Below, one piece after another: positions 45,051 to 54,714 of a stretch of 64,000 nt of DNA (positions within the stretch are counted from its first letter, which is position 1; each line of letters begins with the position of its first letter). The DNA lies in NCBI RefSeq assembly GCF_033473495.1, contig NC_088937.1, positions 1 through 64,000 of the forward strand, written 5' to 3'. The position numbers and the translations under genes are program-made. This DNA comes from Cercospora beticola. Taxonomy: Eukaryota > Ascomycota > Dothideomycetes > Mycosphaerellales > Mycosphaerellaceae. The notes beneath the pieces are model-generated. The model was not told the origin of the DNA, did not search any database, and saw only the letters and a program-made list of their open reading frames with translations.

Positions 45051-45707
45051 GCAGTGCATGTGTTCACGTGAAGAAGTGGCAGTAAGCTTCCACAAAGGGT
45101 TCGTAACGCTCACCTATAGACTAGATTTTCTGTCATAGCAAGAATCGTATGCCGTCATTCAACTTTATTCCGGCCGCGAAATAAAAGATGGAAGGCGTTT
45201 TTTGTGAAAGTGACTGTATGCGGAAGTAGCGTTCTTCGAAGGGATGCAAGGGAAAACGCAGATCCGCTCCACAGTTCGCTTCGAATGCGAGGGGGTATAC
45301 CAAGCGCTTTCCCATCTGCACTGTACAGTATGCTGACGTTAAGCAGGCAGCACAATAACGGCCAATCGGACGACCTCAGAGTGGTACCCGCAGCGGGATC
45401 CATTGAGGTTGTAACAGTTGCGCATTGTCGTATCCGTCGTGCTGGTCGTGCTGCGTATCCGAAGCCCCACGTATTCGTACTTTGCACCGCAATTTTGCAC
45501 AAATCTCGAGGCTTACCAACGGCAAAGTGCCGACTGGGCATTTAGCAGTCATGTAGACTCGTACAGCTCTACTTATGATGAAACACAGATGACGCGGTAC
45601 GCAGCTCACGGCACTTGGACGGTAAGCATGTTATATAAACAGCTATTGGACGTGTTGCCGTCTAGCGATGCAGCATCAAGCCACACTCCACGACACGCGA
45701 GTTCAAC
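45051..45707. other. Intergenic region, peroxygenase promoter
   Basis: 657 bp between two plus-strand secreted-enzyme genes. A TATATAA-type box lies at 45,631-45,637, about 70 bp before the peroxygenase ATG. No gene is seen. Confidence 0.5.
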
Positions 45708-46679
45708 ATGAAGTTCGCAACTGCTTTTACCATCTCGCAGGTCCCGTTGGCATTTGGTCACTTTGATCGTCTTTCTCAATGGAAACCAGCTGGGCCGAAC
45801 GATCGTAAGGCATTCCTCCCACAGTCAAGTTTCTCATGCACGAGATCTCATGGTCTGACCTCTCCAACAGTTCGTGGACCATGCCCGATGATGAACACTT
45901 TGGCCAACCATGGCCTTCTCCCGCACGACGGCAGAAACCTCACTCGAGAGGTCGTCCACGCGGCATTGTCTGAAGGACTCAACTTCGAGGCCAAACTGAC
46001 AGACATCATGTTCGATCAAGCACTGCCTGCCAACCCGCAGCCAAACGCTACATGGTTCGATCTGTATGTCAAGATATACTGACACTTGCTTTGGAACGAT
46101 ACTAATGATTGTGGCGTACCAGTGGCCAACTTAATCAACACAACGTCTTGGAGCACGATGCTAGCCTGAGGTGAGTCCCATCATTCCCGTTGTAGGTAGA
46201 ACATCGCATACTGACGGTACGACCTGACAGTCGCAAAGATGCGTACTTCGGCAACAACCACATCTTCGACCAAGACGTGTTCGACTTCACGAAGAAGTTC
46301 TGGACTGCTCCCGTCATCGACCGCTACATGTTGGCCAACAGCAAGATTGCACGACAAGTGCAGTCAAGATCGACCAACCCTACGTACAAATTCACGGCTT
46401 CGGTTGAGAATTTCAGCATTGGCGAGCTGCTCGCTCCCGTGATTGCGTTTGGCGATCGTGTCAACGTGACAGTTGATCGGGATCTCGTGGTGTATTTCTT
46501 TGGTACGTTTGAGATAAGGATGACTGTGTTTTGTCGATGCTGACATGATCAATCTTGCAGAGAACGAAAGACTTCCAACGGAACTGGGATGGAAGAGGCA
46601 GTCCGAAAGTGTTGGACTGAAAGATATCATTCGCTTGTCAGGGATCTTCTCGAACGCGACGACACTGCTGACGGATTAG
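45708..46679 (+). CDS. Secreted heme-thiolate peroxidase (UPO/chloroperoxidase family)
   Basis: Four exons (45,708-46,063; 46,123-46,170; 46,231-46,502; 46,561-46,679) joined by 58-60 nt GT-AG introns with ...CCAG, ...ACAG and ...GCAG acceptors give 264 residues. The axial heme ligand motif RGPCPMMNTLANHG places the cysteine at 59. GRNLTREVV follows, and the catalytic E-H-D motif lies at 129-131 (LEHDASLSRKD), created only by splicing exons 1-3. The N-terminus is weakly hydrophobic (MKFATAFTISQVPLAFG), a probable signal peptide. Its length matches short (group I-type) unspecific peroxygenases. These use hydrogen peroxide to oxygenate or halogenate aromatics and alkanes outside the cell. Confidence 0.9.
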
Positions 46680-47521
46680 CTTGTTCTTGCATGACCTTCT
46701 AGCACATGCATACAGCTGTTTGAGTTGCTGGAGCTCTGAACGGCGTAGTGGAGGGAAAAAGAAGACTGGGACCATATATTTATGTACGCTGCATAGATAC
46801 TGTACAACGTTCGTTGAACATAAGATTGCACTGCGTATTCTCGCAAACACTCCGTCGCATCCGTTGTGCAAGTAGTACAGTCTTGCGCAAGGCATCGTTG
46901 CGTTCATCTTGATACTGCTGCAAATGGTTGGTAATTCGAGCTGCGAAGTTGTGATGTAAGATGCTCGCAACATGGCCCAGACTCTGATTGCAAGCAGCTT
47001 GACGCAACCTGGTAATCACATTGCCCTGCAAAGCTTCCTTGGCTTGTCATTTGCTTACAAGGCGTATTCAAGCACGACAGGCCGACGCCAAGCAAGTGAC
47101 TCGTGCAAAAGCCAATCGCGTTGACGGAAGGTATCGCGTATTCGAGGAATACGCTGCTGAATACGAATACGCTCTTGGAGACGTTGAGATTTGTGGCGTA
47201 CCTGGCCCCGTAGAAATATGGCTGCCTGGTTCTTCAGAAGATGTTGCTCAGGCAAACTCGTGCTGCGGACCACTCTCCAAGTGGACGTATCCGTATGCGC
47301 CTCGATCTAGGCTGTGACAATGTCGCTTCCGCCTGCAACGCCAAGACGTCGGTGACGACAGCCACCACGATACGACATCACCATTCACTCTTCTTGCCGT
47401 TTTGGGACTGCAGGGACGTCGGCGACGAGACTACATAAAGCAGAGCGAGACCTGAGAAGTTTTGCAGCCAAACCTCAACACACCTGCATCGAACCTCCAT
47501 CACATCCAACCGCAAGACACC
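46680..47521. other. Intergenic region before the MARVEL gene
   Basis: 842 bp. Short ORFs only. A local run around 47,120-47,170 with repeated GAATACG (GTATTCGAGGAATACGCTGCTGAATACGAATACG) is slightly repetitive. It also holds the promoter of the next gene. Confidence 0.45.
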
Positions 47522-48144
47522 ATGGCGATCGCCGACACCTTCACCGAGCGGTTCAAGACCAGAGTGCACATCATTCAAATCGTCCTCATCGTCATCATTC
47601 TTGGCGTGACCTTCGGTCGCGTCTCCATTCCCAATCCCCCGATCTCGAGATCGAGCATCATGGCGATCCCCATAGTAAGTCCTGCCTGGCGAAGAAAGTC
47701 CCACAGCAGGAGAGTAGACTCGAGGCTAACGCTCGTCTGTTGCGCAGGGAATCAAATCGCTCATCATCATCGCCTACCAAATGCTGTCCGAGCACTCGTC
47801 ACGATTCAAGCGTTGGAGAAGTCTCAAGGCCAACATGATCCTGGACTGCCTTGAGACAGTCTTCTGGCTCGCCGTTATCGTCGTCACCGCTATGGGCGCT
47901 GGACGCGGTACAGGAGCCACCAAGGCCATCGCTGTAGTAACAGTGCTGATTGCAATCGTTCTGGAGTAAGTGCATGTTGGATTCGGACATTTGCGCATCC
48001 ACTGATGATGCTCACTACAGGGCCTTGGCCATCTGGGCTGCCGCATGCTCGACTGTTTTGTTCAGGCAGAATAAGCGCACAGGACGGGAGACTCTTACAA
48101 CAGAAGTCAATTACCGAGCCAAGTCTGGGGGTCAGTGGACTTGA
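47522..48144 (+). CDS. MARVEL-type four-helix membrane protein
   Basis: Three exons (47,522-47,674; 47,748-47,965; 48,021-48,144) separated by 73 and 55 nt introns give 164 residues. The start at 47,522 has a strong context (CACCATGGCG). Hydrophobic segments are: about 17-33 (IIQIVLIVIILGVTF), one around the exon 1/2 joint (PIGIKSLIIIAYQML), ETVFWLAVIVVTAMGAG, and AVVTVLIAIVLEALAIWAAA running across the exon 2/3 joint. A short polar tail follows. Four helices with this spacing match small fungal MARVEL-domain proteins, which sit in plasma-membrane or vesicle membranes. The exact role is unknown. Confidence 0.82.
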
Positions 48145-48366
48145 GACGGCCGGCAAATCTGAAAGCTTGCCTAAGGAAGTAATCGAATCAGACTGGGCCG
48201 TGCTGCAGGATGGAGGTGAAGGATTTTGCTGGATGAGCATGAGAATTCCTGATCTCCCACGGTCAGTGCCACTTTCGCAATCAACTCGGAGCAATATTCT
48301 CGGAGATGTTATATGCCGAACGAGTCAGGATCCCTCCTCTCCGCAGCAGCTCATCATCGCATCTCC

Positions 48367-49768
48367 TCAATCCGAGCCCATCACCTGCTCTCGTGGCCAT
48401 CGGATCCAGGAGTGATGGTGATGGGGAAGATGCTTCAATATCCCCTGCATAATGTGCAGGCTCCAGCCCTCCATGTACCATATGTGCCGTAGCTGATGTA
48501 CAAGCACGTCGAAATGTGCAAAGATCAATAGAGCGATGGGACTTTGGCGCTCAAGACTCTGGCAAAAGTCTGCCTCCAGACAAAAGAGCCACCGAAAGAC
48601 ACTGCGCGTCTGCAGTTCATTGACCCCAAATCTGGCTTCCCTTGTCCCTTGTTGCGAGGAGTAGCATGCTTCGAATGCAGTCCTTAACGTTGTGACAGCC
48701 CGCATGTAGTTTGTGCCGGCCAAAGCTTCGCCTTCCAGCAGAGCCACTATTCGTGACAGCTCGGCCAAAGGGGCCTCGTAGTCAAGCACAGGAGGCATCG
48801 AAGAAGGAGTTGGTGCAGATTCCCTTGGAGAATGAATTGCGATCGCTTCGGGACTATGATCCGGGTCTGCTTGTGGCTGAGGAAAAGGTCGCACCATAGA
48901 TAGCACTGTTCGGACGCCCTTGATGACCCATATCCATTCTCCGTCTGCTTGGTCACCGAATCCCAGATATTGCCCTGGTTGAGGCCCCTTGGCAAGGCTG
49001 TGGTAGCAGAGGAACACGGCAGCTAAGAACGTGGTCTCAGCATTGTGCTCATCCAGGTGCTCCAGCGACTTGATTAGCGGGGCCAATGTCAGCGCATGAT
49101 GCTCAGTAGCCTTAATCAGACACTCCTCGCGTTCCATGGGTCGCTGCCGTGCCAGATGGAGGGCTGATACAGCGAGTAATGCATGCAGCGAACAGTCTGA
49201 TGCAAAAACAGCCTTCGGTAGCTGAGCACGCCATTTGATAGGACTGCCGCTGTCATCTGCCAGTGTAGGAGCCACGGCCATGAAGAAATGGTGCAGAAGA
49301 GCCATGTCGGTTGCGTCGAAAGGGTCATGATTCTGTCGTGGCAAGGCAACACCCGAATCACTGGGCGGCGTGCTGATTGACTGTGATGGCGTGTTGACAG
49401 GCTGAGTCGGCGTGGTATGCGAAGATACTGTGGTTCGCACAGAGCTGTGAGTTGAATGGTCTCTCAATTGATTTGGCTCCGAATTCGGATACGTCCTTTC
49501 TCTCCGGGCACGTGGCGTTGAAGCCACCGCAGGACTTGGAGCTGAAGGCCCAGTTTTCGCGTTATAGTGGCACACAACATGTCGGCGTACGCAGTTCAAG
49601 CAGTCCGGATGGTTCTCATCACACTAGAAATTCGTGGGCGAGTCAATAGGCATTGTTTGTTTTGGTATCGTATTCTTTGCACACCTTGATGCGTCGTGCC
49701 TTACAAGGCCCGCAGCCATTACGTGATTTGCGGTGACTGCGACGAACTTTTTCGGGTTGCTGAGACAT
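48367..49768 (-). CDS. Zn2Cys6 transcription factor
   Basis: Exon 1 (49,768-49,685) and exon 2 (49,623-48,367) are separated by a 61 nt intron (GTGTGC donor, TTCTAG acceptor), giving 446 residues. The joint completes the binuclear zinc cluster: Cys19, 22, 29, 36, 39 and 46 (CGPCKARRIK | CDENHPDCLNCVRRHVVC). The intron falls exactly before the third cysteine, as in the second Zn2Cys6 gene of this window. A Ser/Thr/Pro-rich linker (about 55-120) precedes a helical regulatory region of the sterol-uptake-control (Upc2-like) style. It is a nuclear DNA-binding regulator with unknown targets. An alternative upstream ATG (49,876) would add 36 residues. Confidence 0.87.
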
Positions 49769-50388
49769 AGAAGATGGACCCTGTAGCACAGATGATGAAC
49801 AGAGGAGGTGATTGATGCCTGCGTATTTGCAGGCCGCAAGTTGCGAAGGCTTGGCAGTCCCTGTACGCGATCCCAAATCGGGATAGCGTGATGTGTGGTC
49901 AATGTATGGTATACTCCAGAATACTTTGCTGAAGTATACCTTGCCTGTTGCGACATGGTAGTCAGCCCTCTATAATGTGCTCTTGCTGGGAAGTCGCAGT
50001 ATCTGCTCTCAACCAGAGAAGACCCAGTACTTCCGGCGACTGTGTCGCTTGAATGAAGCATGCACCTAGCTTTCAAAACGATTAACATCAGCTTGAATGG
50101 AAATTGATTGTTTTCCAACGCGTTTTGATTATAAAACTTATCTGCAAAGCCGCAGGTTGTAGGAACAAGAGTCCAGGCATTCTCGCATCAGAGCAGGAAA
50201 CCGCTGCGTTCTCTCAGCTGTAACATTTTATCAAGCTGTATCGTTGGCAGCATCCAGCTACGAGATCATTCATCAACCGCTGAGCGTGCGAGATCGCTTC
50301 TCCAATGAGACCCTAGTCCAAAGTGTGTGAAGCTCCATCGACCGTGACCGTGGCTCCGTGCTCGATGTCAGTCTTGTATGCGCTGTGC
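49769..50388. other. Intergenic region upstream of the Zn2Cys6 gene
   Basis: 620 bp containing the promoter of the transcription factor and the 3' side of an F-box gene. No gene recognised. Confidence 0.45.
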
Positions 50389-51282
50389 TCACATACAAGC
50401 AATGAACATCTCTTCCAGCAGCACCGCTTTCTCCACACCCTTGAGCGCTCTATCATCAGCCCTGTTGTCAAGAATCCTGGCTTGAGCCGATCTCGAAGCT
50501 GCGTAATACGCGAAGGGAGAACTTCTCGGTAGGATAGGCACGCCAACGACACGGCCACCATGCGGCATCTGAGGAGCGCGTGCAAGCGTGGGCATTCCTG
50601 GTGCGAGAGGTAGATGAGGTCTCGTTATTTGATGTTTCGGAACATATTCTATTGGTTGTTTCGCATGCTGCTTCAAGAACGTCCTCATCCTGTCGATGAT
50701 GATTTCCACTTTCTCTCCGTAGATCTGGTCAAAGACGTTTTGGATGCGATGCTCGAAATTTCCGACGGCATAAGTGCAAATCTCGCTGAAATGGAAACGT
50801 AGTTGCCAGGATGGCCTTCCGGAGAAAGTACTTCCGTTTGGAGAGTGGTCGTTTGATCTCTGGACCAGAAACTGCATGAAGCTGTCGATTTTCTTGACCC
50901 AGTCTACATCTCGGATGCCACAGACTGCAATGTAGTCGGTAACTGCGTCTAGGAAACTACCTGGCCCGCCGTCTTTGGATTCGAGCGGAAACCCGCAGTA
51001 TCTCTTTACGAAGACGTCGAATCGTCCCATCGACGCGGCGATGCTTGGTCCTGTCAGAGGGCCCCGGTTTTCTTTCAGATCAATCATGTCGTGAAAGTGG
51101 TGATCGATGCGGCGACAGGAGTGGATCTGCTTGGCTGGCAAATGGGAAAGAATGCGCAGTTGTAGTTCTACCGGAAGTCTGCCTAGAAGTTGAGCTGGTG
51201 CTGACGCCTTGTGACCCGATGGAGCCTCGATCTTGAGACTGGCGATTGGGGGCTGCAATTTCTGCTTCTTGTTCCGCGCCAT
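50389..51282 (-). CDS. F-box protein, family member 3 (tandem array)
   Basis: Uninterrupted reading frame, 297 residues from ATG 51,282. The frame is open to 51,438, but paralogues begin M-A-x-basic at this distance from the F-box. The F-box is LLGRLPVELQLRILSHLPAK then QIHSCRRIDHHFHDMIDLK. Next come FDVFVKRYCGFPLESKDGGP, a central IYGEKVEIIIDRMRTFLKQ motif shared with the next two genes, and the C-terminal signature VPILPRSSPFAYYAASR...VEKAVLLEEMFI. At I-D-L-K|E-N, where the two neighbours and the gene at 60,099 have an intron, this gene is continuous, so the intron was lost here or gained there. Predicted SCF adaptor. Confidence 0.86.
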   Translation of the reverse strand: MARNKKQKLQPPIASLKIEAPSGHKASAPAQLLGRLPVELQLRILSHLPAKQIHSCRRIDHHFHDMIDLKENRGPLTGPSIAASMGRFDVFVKRYCGFPLESKDGGPGSFLDAVTDYIAVCGIRDVDWVKKIDSFMQFLVQRSNDHSPNGSTFSGRPSWQLRFHFSEICTYAVGNFEHRIQNVFDQIYGEKVEIIIDRMRTFLKQHAKQPIEYVPKHQITRPHLPLAPGMPTLARAPQMPHGGRVVGVPILPRSSPFAYYAASRSAQARILDNRADDRALKGVEKAVLLEEMFIACM

Positions 51283-51915
51283 GGTGGATGAGTGGAGCGA
51301 ATCGTGTTCAACGTAATCAAGCTCAGACCTCAAACCCTTTTGCGCAAACCGCTCCACTGGTTGGTTCGAACTCGAAGTTGATGCTTGGTTCGAAGTTGAA
51401 CTTTGCACCCGGAGACGCGAATGTTTGGAACAAGGCAAGAATGTTCTGAGAAAAGCGAAGACAGCTAATGAAAATCAGTTCTTAGCGTGATTTGCTCAAC
51501 ATGTGAAAGCCGATTTTCACATGTGTCTGCTTCACTTACCACTATCCCAAGGTATCTGTCACAAGCTTGCCAGAGTGAGGACTCGTTTTGAATAGCTCCC
51601 CCATTGTGCTGCACTGAACGTATGCCAGGTCCATGGATCGACATAGCGGGAAATCTCATCGCCCTCTATTTAGACAGTGCCTGTCATGTTCTACATCGCG
51701 CAGCTCTAAGAGATGTGCCTGGTGTGCTTCTACCCCCTCACAATCTGGTGACAAGTCTCGATCGTGCGAGTTTGCCGTAAAGCAGCTCCAGCCCTTGGAG
51801 CAGATACAATGCATGGCGACTAGACAGGTTGCCGCGAAGAGGCGATATCCGCCGTGTAAGTGCCGCGGCTCGCGGTAGCACAAGCGCTCGATACAGGCCT
51901 TGCTGAGGACACAAT
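51283..51915. other. Leader/intergenic region of the F-box array, with a likely 5'UTR intron
   Basis: On the minus strand, 51,539-51,465 reads GTAAGT, then ...CTGATTTTCATTAG, a plausible 75 nt intron in the leader of the F-box gene at 50,389. The block GCTAATG...TCAGT...TAGCG at about 51,464-51,490 recurs upstream of the next two F-box genes. Confidence 0.45.
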
Positions 51916-52811
51916 TCAATAGATTGAAATTTCCTCCAGCAAGATAGCCTTCGAGAGCTCAGGAAAGGCCGATCCTTCATCCATGGCCAGCGTACACATC
52001 GTGCGTGCCATTGAAGAAGAGATGCAGTAGTAGTAAGGTGACAGGACTGGCAATACTGGCACTCCGAAAGTACGATGCAAGGCCTCCATATCGTGAGAGC
52101 GCCGTATACTGTCAGGACCAACCCCAGCCTTTGGGAAGTATCTTCTCGCCATGATAGGCCACTTCGGCTCAACCGGATGGGATTGGCAATCGTAACTCTG
52201 CAAGAAATCCTGAATCCTATCACACATGATCTCAACCTTATTGCCATAAGCCTCGAAGAACCAGGTGCCGTGTGAAGTCTGCAAGAAGGGCTTTGGGAAC
52301 TCGCACATTCCGAAGAGTTCGTCCGCGAGGTCAGAGATCGAAGGTCTACCGAAAGGAGCGCCTGATCTCTGGAGCCAAAGTTCTAGAAAGCCATCAAAAG
52401 CGCCATCGAAGTTGTTGCTCTTGCTCAACCTGCGCACCCGGATGAAGTCGAACATCGCGTCGACGAACGCGTCTGGGCCACCGTCCTCGGACTTAGTCGG
52501 AACCTCGCAGTATCTCTTGACGAAAGCGTTCAGCCTGTCGAGAGACGCTGCGATACTGCCGCCAACAAGAGTGCCATGATTTTCCTGGCCGGAGTCAGTA
52601 CCTCGTTCACTTCGCGCCCACCCTTGGCCGAGCAGCTTACCTCCAAATCGATGATATCCCGAAAATGGCGACTGATGAGCCGGCAAGTCAAGAGTAGTTG
52701 CCTTGGCGGCAAGTTAGAGAGAATCTGCAGCTGCATCTCGATGGGAAGGTTGTCCAATCTCCGCGGTGGAGGCTTCTCGATGGGTGGCGGCATTTTGAGG
52801 CTGGTTGCCAT
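51916..52811 (-). CDS. F-box protein, family member 4 (tandem array)
   Basis: Exon 1 (52,811-52,641) and exon 2 (52,584-51,916) are joined across a 56 nt intron (GTAAGC...GGCCAG), giving 279 residues. The start is at MATSLKM, parallel to its neighbours; an upstream in-frame ATG exists at 52,877. The F-box is RLDNLPIEMQLQILSNLPPR, QLLLTCRLISRHFRDIIDLE. The intron is immediately after IDLE. It continues ENHGTLVGGSIAAS, LNAFVKRYCEVPTKSEDGGP, AYGNKVEIMCDRIQDFLQS, and ends FGVPVLPVLSPYYYC...LSKAILLEEISIY. Sequence and intron position make it a tandem paralogue of the genes at 50,389 and 53,233. Confidence 0.88.
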
Positions 52812-53232
52812 TGGATGTAGTTGTTGACGAAAGCACGAGTTCAGTGTATGTGGAATGGAAAGGTTTGGTCGCGTCAAGCAGGCAGCAAGCGCGCTAATGC
52901 GGGTCAGTCACTAGCGCGCTTTGCATTGTTGTGAAGTTTTATACATACTATGCTGCTCTGCTGTTCCGCAAAAGTGAAGCCAGTGGCGTGAAGACTCTGC
53001 AATGTGCATCGCAACACAGCTTGCTTGACTATTTTGAAGAGCTGTTCCGTGACTTCGCCGCCGTAGTGGAAAATGCTGCTGAGAACTCGATCCCCTACTG
53101 CAGATACACGTGTAAAGTCTTCCAAAACCACTGTCCCGAATCTTCAATGCTCACTGCGTCCTTGGCCCCCACGCCTCTATGTATCCTGCCCACGCACTGT
53201 CTGGATAATGTACGGTCGCAGTTGAAAACCGA
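52812..53232. other. F-box array spacer
   Basis: 421 bp upstream of the gene at 51,916. It contains the conserved block GCTAATGCGGGTCAGTCACT at 52,894, followed by AGCGCGC, found again at 54,485. No gene seen. Confidence 0.5.
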
Positions 53233-54179
53233 TCAAGCGATATAAAGCTCCTCCATCAAAGCTGCCCTTTCAATGCCTCTGATCTCTTCATTCCGTTCCA
53301 TCGCTTCTTCCAGCCTCTCTTTAGCCCAGCTGGACGAGTCGTATACGGGCGAGTCGTAGTTGTAGTATGCGTACGGAGATATGCCCGGGAGCACCGGCAC
53401 ATGGAGAACATGTTGCAAACGTTTCATTTCATCGTCACGCTGTTTGATTCCAGTGAACGTGAAAATGGAGTGTTGGGCTGGAATTCCGGCATCCGGGTCA
53501 GCGAACTCGCCATTGTGAGCTCCGCGTACAAAAGTCTTGATCCGCGTCAACATTGCCTTGCTCTTGTCTCCGTATATGTCGTTGAACATGCTGTCAGCCG
53601 GTACCGTGGGATGAATGCCCAACGCAGAGCGCCACACATCCCAGAAATGATCAGTAAGCAGCTCGATTCCGAAGTCGAAAAGCGCAGCTGGGTCAAGCTT
53701 CAACGATCGGCTGAACCAGAATGCGCTGAACTCGTCAAGCGCGAAGTCCCAGATGTCGATCTGGCGCAGCGATATGAAGTCAAAGACCGCGTCAAGGTAA
53801 GCATCCGGTCCTCCGTCTTCAGACTCCATCGGAAACTCGCAGTACCTCTTGATGAAGGTATCGAATCTGTGCATAGATTGGGCAATTCCGGGCCCGATGA
53901 GCAGAGCTTGGTTGTCCTATACTTGATCAGTCTCCACACCTGCACCTCGAGATCTCTCCCCCATACCTTCAAATCAATCATAACACGGAAGTGGCGAGAA
54001 ACACTTCGAAAGCACTGGATCTCTTTCGCCGGCAAATACGACAGGATGCGCAGCTGCATTTCCACTGGAAGGTCGATGATCTGTTCTGGTGGCACGAAAA
54101 CGTCCTTGTCGGCCAGCGCCTGGGCGCTCGAAGATGCAAGGGATGGAGGGCGCGGCTCCTTGTCGCTGAAGCTCGCCAT
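53233..54179 (-). CDS. F-box protein, family member 5 (tandem array)
   Basis: Exon 1 (54,179-53,967) and exon 2 (53,916-53,233) with a 50 nt intron (GTATGG...TATAG) give 298 residues. The F-box is IIDLPVEMQLRILSYLPAKE then IQCFRSVSRHFRVMIDLK, with the intron directly after IDLK. It continues DNQALLIGPGIAQSMHRF, DTFIKRYCEFPMESEDGGP and IYGDKSKAMLTRIKTFVRG, and ends HVPVLPGISPYAYYNYDSP...IERAALMEELYIA. It is the nearest array member to the mitochondrial peptidase gene. Predicted SCF substrate receptor; no target can be named. Confidence 0.88.
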
Positions 54180-54714
54180 GGTGTTGATGCTGGCGAGCAG
54201 CTCGGTGTGGGTCGCTTGATTGGAGTTTATCTGTGAATCGAGTGGTGTGTCCGAGGTAGAGTCGTGGTTGTGCAGAAAAAACTGTCTCGAGAGTCTTGCA
54301 GCTGATGGCTGTCAGTGACTATGCAAACCCGTGGGCCCACTTCAGAAACACAAACTCACCTCTTTGACTTGTATCTTCTCATGTGCTTGTGGGATGTCGC
54401 GAGCCTTCGAAACTGGGCGACGAGGGCTAGTGTTTGAGGTGCATGTGCCGTCGAAGTAGATGTCACCGAGAAGGCTCCAATGCCGCTAATGCAAGTCAGT
54501 CACTAGCGCGCTTACCTTCACATGTGAGAGCCGAAGCTCACCTCAGAAACACTCCATTTCATTTGGATGGCTTCTGCCTCCAGAAATCTATTGTACAAAG
54601 CAAGCACCCTCCTGCTCTTCCGCTATGAGTTGAAAAGTTCGATCTGTACAATATCCATACATCTGCCATGAATTTCAAGGCACTGCTCACCAGTGCCCGA
54701 TTCACCTTCCTCAT
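54180..54714. other. Leader of the F-box gene with two candidate 5'UTR introns
   Basis: On the minus strand, 54,541-54,486 (GTGAGC...CTGACTTGCATTAG, 56 nt) and 54,359-54,302 (GTGAGT...CACTGACAGCCATCAG, 58 nt) look like introns in the leader of the gene at 53,233. The first overlaps the GCTAATG...AGTCACTAGCGCGC block shared with the other array members. No separate gene seen. Confidence 0.45.
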
